DNA of 64,000 nucleotides, taken from contig NC_081185.1 in NCBI RefSeq assembly GCF_029867415.1, positions 110,967,617 through 111,031,616 of the forward strand. Reading direction: 5' to 3'. Under the pieces are notes generated by a model. The model was not told the origin of the DNA. It worked only from the letters and a program-made list of their open reading frames with translations, and ran no database searches. The translations under genes and the position numbers were made by a program. Source of the stretch: Vicia villosa (Eukaryota > Streptophyta > Magnoliopsida > Fabales > Fabaceae). Positions within the stretch are counted from its first letter, which is position 1, and each line of letters begins with the position of its first letter. Below, in pieces: positions 1 to 8,635 of the stretch.

Positions 1-112
1 TCCTGAAAAGGAAATTGCATTGGATTAGAGTACCATATTATCTTAAGCAAAATTCATATTATTGTTATCATCAAAACTAAGATAATTGATCAGAACAAAT
101 CTTGTTCTAACA
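1..112 (-). mobile_element. 5' end of a SIRE-type copia LTR, cut by the window edge
   Basis: Read on the minus strand, this is the first 112 bases of the same LTR found at 4696, 12327 and 21715. It starts TGTTAGAACA at position 112 and differs from LTR A at only about two positions, so it belongs to the LTR A subfamily. No polypurine tract lies outside it at 113 onward. It is therefore the outer end of a 5' LTR, or of a solo LTR, whose body lies left of the window. It interrupts the CACTA sequence that starts at 113. Confidence 0.85.
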
Positions 113-584
113 GAAAACACATCGCTAATGTTGCACAATAACCAAGTCCCCTTTTTCTGTTGGAACAGACAAAGCCTGCAAAAAGCTGCATGGCACAGAA
201 CACGGAGAATATTTGTGGCGTGATTATCATGACACAATATTCTGATATGGATATCACGTCGCTAATTTTGAAATTCAATTTTGAAAGTTGCGACGTGTTT
301 TACTTTTCACAAATCAGTGACATGTAAAACACGCCACAAACATTAAAATTTTAAAAAAAAAAATCTGATTATTATTATTATAAAAAAAGTTTTATTATTA
401 ATATTATTTGTTGGAAATTAATAAATATTAATAAAAATATTTATTTAGTTAAATTAATAATAATAAACTAAATACAAAAATATATTACACTACTAAAATA
501 TATTAAATTTATAATATAATAACCAAAATACTAAAATATAATAAGTAAAATTTTAGTATCCCAAACAATTTCAAATTAAAATAA

Positions 585-858
585 AAATAAATTTCACCAT
601 TAGACGTCCACACCCAATAATTTTTAATAAAACCCCTTCTATGCAAATGACGTGTTACTTCCTCTGGATCACTAATTATACGTCTACATTCACATTTAAG
701 ACAAGGACACCTAACCCCCTTCACTTCGACAACATTCCTGAACAAATGCCCACTTGATAAACTCATCAACTCCTTCTATGAAATTAAGTTTAAGTGCACG
801 TCTTCCTGGTTCCAATCTATCGTACATCCAACTACGATAGTACAGATAATATTCCACA
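585..858 (-). pseudogene. CACTA transposase N-terminal (Transpos_assoc) domain relic
   Basis: On the minus strand two adjacent frames together show the hallmark of the transposase-associated domain of plant CACTA elements. One has an Arg-Ser-Trp-Met-Tyr start followed by the segment GVDEFIKWAF. The other has the Cys motif VRCPCLKC, then HLHRRGF and YWVWTSNGE. The halves are in different frames: the first runs into a stop just before the cysteine motif, beside a run of five G/C bases near 715, which suggests a one-base shift. No other transposase domain is visible downstream before the window edge. The family assignment is secure; the copy is non-functional. Confidence 0.8.
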
Positions 859-1129
859 TTGCATATTTGTACAATCATTTTAATGATTAATCTATAACAT
901 TTATGTAAACTATATAACTTTGTTGTTTAACATATTCTCACATATATAACATATTCTCACATATATTAGCTATACATAATCTATAACATATAACAAGCAT
1001 ATTCTCACATAATATATAAACTTTATTCTTTTAAAAAAAAATAGAATGTATAAATCATATTTTTAATAACTTACATATAAATATATTATATAATATTATA
1101 TTTTTTTACCATTGTTTAACATAATAACA

Positions 1130-1250
<121 letters not shown>

Positions 1251-2670
1251 TTTCTTTTTACCATTTTAAAATATATTCTATTTTCTAATACATATTAAAC
1301 CTCTATTTCTCATTAAATAATAAATATTAAACTTTTAAAAAAAATTGTATAATATAAATGTTGTCTATATAATTTACATATATAAATTATGTTTAATTAT
1401 ATATAATAACTTACATATATAAATCATGTTTAATAATATATAAAAATTACATATATAAATTATGTTTAATAATATTATATCTATTTAAAAAAATATAACA
1501 TATCTAAATATTATAAATTTAAAAATATATTTCGATTTACTAAATTATATTATTTTTTTAGAAATAATATTATAAATTTAAAAATAAAAAACATAACCTG
1601 TTTTATTAAAAATATATATTTACCATAAACTAAACAAATTATCTCTATTAAACATAATCTGTTTTAATATAAAACATAATAAAAAAACATAATACGTTTT
1701 ATTAAAAAACATAAATATATCTATTTACCATAAATTACTACATAACCTACAATTTATATCACAAAAATTCAATAAAAAACATACAATTTATCTATTACCA
1801 CAAATATTACATACTACATTAATATATCACAAAAACATACCTTCATAAATCAATATATCATAAATATTACAAATATTACAAATATTACATACTACATTAA
1901 TATATCAAATATTACATTAATATTACAAATATTACATACTACATTAATATATCATAAATCAATACAAATAATAAATAAACTAAATATAAAATAGAATTAT
2001 AAAAAACATACCTTCAACAATGGTGTGGTGAATGGAATGAGAAGAGGAAGAGAATGAGAAGAGGAAGAGAGAAATTTGTATGTTGAGAGAAGAGAGGAAG
2101 AATGAGAAATGAGGAAGAGAGGAAGAGAAAATGAAGGAGGGAAAGCGTTTCTGAAACGGAACATATCAAAGATTTAGCGACGTGATTAGCTAGTCGCCAT
2201 TTACTAACGTGCCAGACACGTCGCAAGCTGCCAACGGTCAAATATGTTCCGTCTTTATTTTCACGTCGCTAATTACACACGTGTAATACAAGAAAAGAGC
2301 TCTCTAGCGACATATATTTGTGACGTGTTATTCACGTGGGAAGAAAAGGACTGTTCTGACGTGAAAAACACGTCGGTATATTATTTTAACCATTAATAAT
2401 AAGAATCACGTATTCACATGGGGAGTCCGATAAAATAAAAAATAAAAAACTTGTGAAATGCTTTCCACGTCGCAAAGGATAAAACAAAATTTTTAAACTT
2501 TAAAATCTGTAAAGTCTTATGGTGGGAAAATAAAAAATTTCAAATTTTTAATTGTGATGTGGTTTTCACGTCGGAAGCCTTTAATGCTGACATTGAATAG
2601 ACATGCGCAGGCTTTGGCAGGTGAGGACATATGAGAAATTCAAAGTTTATGACCGTTAGGTCATTAGCGA

Positions 2671-3695
2671 CGTTTATTAAGAAATTTATATGTGTTTGTA
2701 ACATAATTTAGAACAATATTTAACGTAGAAAAGACATTGCCTATTACGCATGGACGGATCCATGTATAGGCATACTGTGGCTTTAGCCACACCAAATTTT
2801 CTCAATTTTTTTCTCCTTCAACCTCATCTTAGTCACATTTCTCTCTCCCACTCATATTCCTCTTCATTGCCAGCGGCTAACCCTCCCCATAGCCACCAAA
2901 CTTCATTTTATTTCTTATTTAAATCTTCCAACAATCAAGATGTATGCTCATTTTTCATTCAATCCTCATTACAAGTAAAACTGATTCAAATTCAGTCACA
3001 ACCCCTCATTTTCTTTCTCTAATTTTACCCACTCGTCTGCATTTATGGGTGATTTGAAACTCAACAAAATGAGAGTATTAAAATTGTTAATTATGAATTT
3101 TTGAAAACAAATCTAAAAATTAGGCTTGTAATTTCAAAGTATGGTCCTGACATAAAAAATAAGGTAAGATAAGGACCTAACATTTTATTTTATTTGTATA
3201 GTTAGATTGATTATAGGGAATATAAGAACCTAGCATTTTATTTTATTTTGTTTTTCATGTCTCTAAATTAGAGAGGGAGGGACATCAATTTATAGAATAC
3301 GGTTTTTGTGACCGGAAGAATGCTCAAAGACTAAAGTCAATTCTTTGAAGTTGGTTTTAGTCTTGTCGGTAGCAATTTTAAAAATTAGACGTATTTTTCA
3401 GTTATTAATTTTGTGAAGAGTCGTCTATGTAACAAAATGAATGATTAGTGATTAAATGACCGTCATATAAATTTTAAATAAAGAAATGTTCTCAAAATAA
3501 TTAACAACTATGCTATTTTAACTCATTTTTAAGAAATAGATGGTAGACGATTTTCATTGTAAATATATTGCATTAAAAATATTATTTCTTATTCTCAGTA
3601 TAATTTAGTTCATAGTTTTTTTTTAGCCACATCAATGTGCAATTTCTGGATCCACCCCTGCTATTACGTCTTATGAATAAATTTCTTAATAAACG
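2671..3695. repeat. 18-bp perfect inverted repeat split by a hAT insertion
   Basis: The 18 bases at 2671-2688 are the exact reverse complement of 3678-3695. Without the hAT element and one target copy the arms lie about 70 bases apart. The left arm begins at a GCGACGT subterminal motif of the CACTA relic, so the palindrome marks where that element's end was lost or rearranged. Confidence 0.7.
2749..3660. mobile_element. Non-autonomous hAT element, 912 bp, 8-bp TSD CTATTACG
   Basis: The ends are imperfect terminal inverted repeats: left CATGGACGGATCCA, right (reverse complement) CAGGGGTGGATCCA. It is flanked by exact 8-bp duplications CTATTACG at 2741-2748 and 3661-3668, the hAT signature. 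No transposase is encoded. The longest internal reading frame (2750-3022) starts inside the terminal repeat and shows no domain, so I do not call it a gene. Internally there is a CT-rich stretch (2820-2900) and AT-rich filler. Confidence 0.9.
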
Positions 3696-4167
3696 AAAGT
3701 ATTAAACTATCAGATAGTGGTCATCATTTAGTGTTGAAATGTTTGAATGGTTTGATTGTGAAAAAATATTAATTTTCCTTTTGTTGCAAATTTGCAATGA
3801 TATTTTGTTTTTTGAATTTGTTTTGTAGGGTTTTTTTTTTATAAAGGTTATCGTCTCCTCGACTCCTTTATGCTTCTTTAAGGTATAATAATTTTTTAAT
3901 TACTTCTAGTAAAGAAGACTTATGATAAACAAATAAAAATTGATAATGTTTTAACCTTTAAAAATTCTTTTATTGTGGTGAAACTAATTACTATAAAGAA
4001 AAATTTATAAATCACAATATATTTTTTAAAAACCTACATTGGTGTTTCGTTGATATACTAGATCTAAGCCACAAAGCAATAAGAATTTAAAACGAGCTCA
4101 GAACTTTCATACATTGTCCCATTAAAGCAACATTACAACTCAAATAGTTACATTTTTTTAACCTAGT
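3669..4167. other. AT-rich spacer without recognisable features
   Basis: About 500 bases between the hAT element and the SIRE array. Apart from the right palindrome arm ending at 3695, I see no coding frame, terminal repeat or RNA motif. Confidence 0.6.
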
Positions 4168-4695
4168 ATGAAGTGATGTTGGTAGACATTCAAAGTTCTG
4201 AAGCTATCCGAGGGAAGCAGAAATCAGAAGATGTGAATGTTCTAAAAGATCCAGAAAACTCAAGTTCTGAAGCTGTCCTGAATGGAAGCAGAAGTCAGAA
4301 GCTGTGAATGTTCTGAAGATCAAAGAAATTCAAGTTCTGAAGCTGTCCACGATGGAAGCAGGAATCAGAAGCTGTGAGTGTTCTAAGGATCTAAAGAAAT
4401 TCAAGTTCTGAAGCTGTCCAATGGAAGCAGAAGTCAGAAGCTATGAATTCTCTGAAGGCAGAAGCTTATATGATCGTCTCTACCGAAATAATCAGGGAAG
4501 TCTTTTATCAAAGTTCTTCGAGTATTTATTTCAGGGGGAGATTATTTATCTCAGGGGGAGATTGTTAATCTCAGGGGGAGACTTATTCATATGCTTATGC
4601 TATAGCTGTGTAATTTGTCTTTTGCCGTCTACTCTTTCTGATCGCAAATTCATATCATTTATATATGTTTTTGTCATCATCAAAAAGGGGGAGAT
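4168..4695 (+). mobile_element. Truncated SIRE 3' internal tail with polypurine tract
   Basis: From about 4168 this matches 11799-12326 base for base as far as I can see. It is the region between the env-like ORF and the 3' LTR: about four 70-bp repeats, three CAGGGGGAGA purine blocks, then the polypurine tract AAAAAGGGGGAGAT (4682-4695) directly before LTR A. The left edge is abrupt: two mismatches in the first ten bases, then none. This is the stump of an upstream element whose body is gone. Confidence 0.85.
4195..4460 (+). repeat. About 70-bp tandem repeat, 4 copies
   Basis: Units start with GTTCTGAAGCT at 4195, 4264, 4334 and 4405. Each contains GGAAGCAG, then ATCAGAAG or GTCAGAAG. The same array occurs at 11826-12091, and a five-unit version at 21141-21460. 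Confidence 0.85.
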
Positions 4696-5914
4696 TGTTA
4701 GAACAAGATTTGTTCTTATCAATTATCTTAGTTTTGATGATAACAATAATATGAATTTTGCTTAAGATAATATGGTACTCTAATCCAATGCAATTTCCCT
4801 TTCAGGAAATATATATAAAGAGTACGCATAATTCAGCGCTCAGAAGTTGTGTCTCAAATGGTTCAGCATGCAACATCAGAACATGGTCTGGCAAGACATC
4901 AGAAGATGGTCGAAGCAGAATCAGAACATGGGTCTATGGAAGCATCAGAAGAACATGAGATCAGAAGCACTGAAGATCAGAAGATGGTATCACGCAACAG
5001 AAGCACTTCAAGATCAGAAGATCAGAAGATGCTATGCACCAAGCTGTTTGACTCTGATGATATTCAAACGACGTATTCACAAACATCAGATCAGAAGGAA
5101 GTACAGGTGGCAGACTACGCTGACTGACAAAAGGAACGTTAAAGCTACTAAAGGCAACGTCAGTAGACACAGCGTGAACAAGGCTCGAGGTAGTTGACAA
5201 AAGCGTATAACATTAAATGCAATGCTGTACGGAACACGCAAAGCATTAAATGCACTCAACGGTCATCTTCTCAACGCCTATAAATATGAAGTTCTGATGA
5301 GAAGCAAGGTTACCAATTCTTAACAACTCTGAACAAAGACAATTCAAATTAACTTGCTGAAACGCTGTTCAAATCAAAACTCAGAATCTTCATCTTCATC
5401 AAAGCTCACTACATTGCTGTTGTAATATTTTAGTGAGATTAAGCTTAAACGTTAAGAGAAATATCACAGTTGTGATTATAGCTTTTAAGAAGCATTTGTA
5501 AACTCTTGAATAGATTACATTAAGTTGTAAGGAACTAGAGTGATCGTGTTGATCAGAATACTCTAGGAAGTCTTAGCAGTTGGCTGAGCAGATTGTAACT
5601 AGAGTGATCGTGTTGATCAGTAGACTCTAGAGAAAGTCTTAGAGGGTATCTAAGCAGTTGTTCCTGGAGTGATCAGTGTGTGATCAGAAGACTCTGGAAG
5701 ACTTAGTTGCGGACTAAGTGGAAAACCATTGTAATCCGTGCGATTAGTGGATTAAATCCTCAGTTGAGGTAAATCATCTCTGCGGGGGTGGACTGGAGTA
5801 GCTTCGTTAACAGCGAACCAGGATAAAAATAATTGTGCAATTTATTTTTATCGTCCAAGATTTAAAGTTACACTTATTCAATCCCCCCCTTTCTAAGTGT
5901 TTTTCTATCCTTCA
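4696..5914 (+). repeat. SIRE LTR A (1,219 bp)
   Basis: Begins TGTTAGAACA straight after a polypurine tract and ends CTATCCTTCA straight before a primer binding site. It is identical to LTR B by eye. Internally it holds a TATA box near 5279 and, from 5530 to 5735, three imperfect repeats of about 60 bp containing the motif AGAGTGATCGTGTTGATCAG. A seven-base C run sits near the 3' end (5883). The short ORFs inside LTRs A and B are not genes. Confidence 0.95.
5279..5286 (+). promoter_or_regulatory. TATA box of LTR A
   Basis: TATAAATA in the context CGCCTATAAATATG. The equivalent is at 12910-12917 in LTR B. LTRs C and D read CTATAAGTATG at the same place (about 13900 and 22299). This is the probable core promoter for the genomic RNA, placing U3 upstream of it. 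Confidence 0.7.
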
Positions 5915-5916
5915 AT

Positions 5917-5928
5917 TGGCATCAGAGC
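5917..5928 (+). other. Primer binding site (initiator tRNA-Met type)
   Basis: TGGCATCAGAGC, two bases after the LTR A end. It resembles the TGGTATCAGAGC complement of the initiator methionine tRNA 3' end used by plant copia elements. Confidence 0.85.
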
Positions 5929-6000
5929 GCCGGTTCTAAGGTGCAAGCACTTAACCGTGTTTAGAAAAGATTCAGGAAGAGAAAAACGCTTCAGTAAAAG

Positions 6001-7920
6001 ATGGTTGATGAAATTGAAAAGACTACACCTACACCTGCATCTACATCTGGCTCTGCTGAGCAATACAACGGTAACAATGGTTATACTAGACCGCCGGTAT
6101 TTGATGGTGAAAACTTTGAATACTGGAAAGATAAACTAGAAAGTTACTTTCTGGGTCTAGATGGTGATCTATGGGATCTTCTGATGGATGGTTACAAACA
6201 TCCAGTAAATGCCAGTGGCGCAAAGCTGTCAAGGCAAGAAATGAATGATGATCAAAAGAAGCTTTTCAGGAATCATCATAAATGCAGAACTGTTTTGCTG
6301 AATGCTATCTCTCATGCTGAGTATGAGAAGATATCTAACAGGGAAACGGCCTATGACATATATGAGTCCTTGAAAATGACTCATGAGGGAAATGCTCAAG
6401 TCAAGGAGACTAAAGCTCTAGCTTTAATCCAGAAGTATGAAGCCTTCAAGATGGAGGATGATGAAGACATTGAAAAGATGTTTTCAAGATTTCAAACTCT
6501 TACTGCTGGATTGAGAGTTCTTGACAAGGGATACACCAAGGCTGATCACGTAAAGAAGATCATCAGAAGCTTACCCAGAAGATGGGGTCCTATGGTGACT
6601 GCATTCAAGATTGCAAAGAATCTGAATGAAGTTTCTCTGGAAGAGCTTATCAGCGCCTTGAGAAGTCATGAAATAGAGCTGGACGCAAATGAGCCTCAAA
6701 AGAAAGGTAAGTCTATTGCATTAAAATCTAATATCAAGAAATGCACTAACGCTTTTCAGGCCAGAGAAGAAGATCCTGAAGAATCAGAATCTGAAGAAGA
6801 AGATGAACTGTCCCTGATCTCCAGAAGGCTAAATCAACTCTGGAAGACCAAGCAAAGGAAGTTCAGAGGCTTCAGAAGTTCAAGGAAATTTGAACGTGGA
6901 GAATCTTCTGATGAAAGAAGATTTGACAAGAAGAAGGTCATGTGCTATGAATGCAATGAGCCTGGACACTACAAGAATGAATGTCCAAATCTTCAGAAGG
7001 AAAGTCCCAAGAAAAAGTTTCATAAGAAGAAAGGTCTTATGGCAACCTGGGATGAGTCAGAAGATGATTCAGAAGATGAGCAGGCCAACTGTGCGCTGAT
7101 GGCGACAGAAGATGACGGATCAGAATCTACATCAGAATCAGATTCTGAAGAGGTATTTTCTGAACTTACTAGAGATGAGTTAGTTTCCGGTCTAACTGAA
7201 CTTCTGGAACTCAAGTCTCAGATTAGTCTCAAATACAAAAAGCTGAAAAAGCAATTTGAATATGAAACAAAGAAGCTTGAGTTGGAGAATTCTGAATTAA
7301 AAGAAAAACTTTTAAAATTATCCAATAATGTTGGATCTCCTTCTGATTCAGAAAAATCCACTCCTAGTCTAAACCATATTCTGAAAGAATATGATTTAAG
7401 TTTCAGGAAGTTCTTATCTAGAAGTATTGGCAGAAGTCAGCTAGCTTCTATGATATATGCCGTATCTGGAAACAAAAGAGTTGGCATTGGTTATGAGGGT
7501 GAAATCCCATACAAACTTGAACCTGTTGATGAGATGAAAATCACATACAAGCCATTGTATGATCAGTTCAAGTATGGCCACTCTCATGATATTAGGCACA
7601 CTTCACATGCACAAAGTTTTCACATAACACACACCAAGAAGCATGTAACACAACCTAGGAAATATCATGAAACTCATATTAAAAATTATCATGTTGTTCC
7701 TCCTATTGCTTATAATGTCAAACCCAAGTTCAATCAGAACTTGAGAAAATCTAACAAGAAAGGACCCAAGAAGATGTGGGTACCAAAGAAAAAGATTATT
7801 TCTTTTGCAGATTCTCTTGATAACAAAGAAGACAACATTCAACATGACATGACACCTGGACTCAAGTTGCTCTCAACACTTGAAGGGAAGAAAGATTGTC
7901 TTCCAAGTTCTGGTTCTTAA
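6001..7920 (+). CDS. gag: Gag polyprotein of SIRE element 1 (639 aa)
   Basis: An uninterrupted copia-type Gag, the capsid/nucleocapsid precursor that packages retrotransposon RNA. The N-terminal third holds the UBN2-like capsid domain (about residues 25-230, opening with VFDGENFEYWKDKLESYFLG). An acidic linker follows, then a basic region and a CCHC zinc knuckle at residues 315-328 (CYECNEPGHYKNEC). Beyond it lie an acidic Ser/Glu stretch, a Lys/Glu/Leu-rich probable coiled coil (about residues 400-440) and a basic tail. The start ATG is 72 bases after the primer binding site. In copia elements Gag is normally fused to protease. Here the protease active site lies in another frame at about 7860 and reads Asp-Ser-Ser instead of Asp-Ser-Gly, and the gag frame stops at 7918. 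Confidence 0.9.
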   Translation: MVDEIEKTTPTPASTSGSAEQYNGNNGYTRPPVFDGENFEYWKDKLESYFLGLDGDLWDLLMDGYKHPVNASGAKLSRQEMNDDQKKLFRNHHKCRTVLLNAISHAEYEKISNRETAYDIYESLKMTHEGNAQVKETKALALIQKYEAFKMEDDEDIEKMFSRFQTLTAGLRVLDKGYTKADHVKKIIRSLPRRWGPMVTAFKIAKNLNEVSLEELISALRSHEIELDANEPQKKGKSIALKSNIKKCTNAFQAREEDPEESESEEEDELSLISRRLNQLWKTKQRKFRGFRSSRKFERGESSDERRFDKKKVMCYECNEPGHYKNECPNLQKESPKKKFHKKKGLMATWDESEDDSEDEQANCALMATEDDGSESTSESDSEEVFSELTRDELVSGLTELLELKSQISLKYKKLKKQFEYETKKLELENSELKEKLLKLSNNVGSPSDSEKSTPSLNHILKEYDLSFRKFLSRSIGRSQLASMIYAVSGNKRVGIGYEGEIPYKLEPVDEMKITYKPLYDQFKYGHSHDIRHTSHAQSFHITHTKKHVTQPRKYHETHIKNYHVVPPIAYNVKPKFNQNLRKSNKKGPKKMWVPKKKIISFADSLDNKEDNIQHDMTPGLKLLSTLEGKKDCLPSSGS

Positions 7921-8291
7921 ATCTGTTGAAGAAACTATGTTTGTAGGAATTCAGAAAAGAAGCTTATTAGTCTTGGAACCATCTATGATGTTTGCCTCTA
8001 AGGCTTTAATGTTTCTTTCTTGAATATTCTGAATGCTCTAAATGCTACAGAATATACAACATTGAAACATTGATTGTGGACAAATCAATAAACATCTGTT
8101 TTGATGATAAACTTGTTTCTGATGAAACAAAGAGCTTAAGAATTTCTGCAGATACAGTTTTATCTTATCAGAAGCTGCAGAACAAAGAAGTAAACCTCCA
8201 GGAGCTGTGTACATCAGAAGTAATGGATCAGAAGATCATTCAGACTTATACCAGCACACTTCAGAAGGAGTATTTCCAGAAGAGAAATTAG
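7921..8291 (+). pseudogene. Collapsed pol remnant of SIRE element 1
   Basis: Base-level similarity to the pol of element 2 survives in two patches. At 7921-7990 there is post-protease sequence, matching about 16540-16610. At about 8010-8200 there is the integrase C-terminal linker, matching about 17630-17830 (TATTCTGAATGCTCTAAA against TATTCTGAACGCTCTAAA). The integrase core, reverse transcriptase and RNase H are missing altogether. A 73-residue frame at 8070-8291 is part of this remnant and not a gene. The element could only move with proteins supplied in trans. Confidence 0.8.
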
Positions 8292-8460
8292 ATCAATTCA
8301 GAAGCAGTAATCAGAATTTGAAGGCGTAAAATCTCTCTGATATTTACAGCTGTCATCTATTATCTGATGATGAACACGTATCTGTACGGTTTGTACAAAG
8401 CGTGCAGTTGAAAAGACGCCGACCTAGGTAACTGTATTAAATCATTTCATTTACTGTGTT

Positions 8461-8635
8461 CTCTCTCCTAATGTCATTTCTCATTAAATGCATAATGATT
8501 TCTTTTTAAATCTTTTAAATAACCCGCTTCATCTTCATTCCCACTTTTTCTCTCCTTCTCTCTCTTTTGTGCATTCACCTCGTTGCATCTCTCTTCAAAC
8601 CCTAGTTCTTGATTTGATCTCAAAGCATTATCATA
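8461..8635 (+). promoter_or_regulatory. CT-rich leader with telo-box before the env-like ORF
   Basis: A pyrimidine-rich stretch (TTTTTCTCTCCTTCTCTCTC) is followed by AAACCCTAG (8597-8605) about 30 bases before the ATG. CT-rich leaders and AAACCCTA telo-boxes are typical of plant gene 5' regions. Element 2 has the same arrangement: CT-rich, AAACCCTAG at 20014-20022, ATG at 20051. It could be a promoter or leader for a separate env-like transcript. This is inference. Confidence 0.4.

Noticed and set aside
2750..3022. 90-residue frame starting MDGSMYRHTVALATPN
   Set aside because: It starts inside the hAT terminal repeat and shows no domain; it is read-through of transposon sequence.
4758..5200. 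Several 66-116-residue frames, repeated at 12389-12831
   Set aside because: They lie in LTR sequence, overlap each other in three frames, and repeat only because the LTRs repeat.
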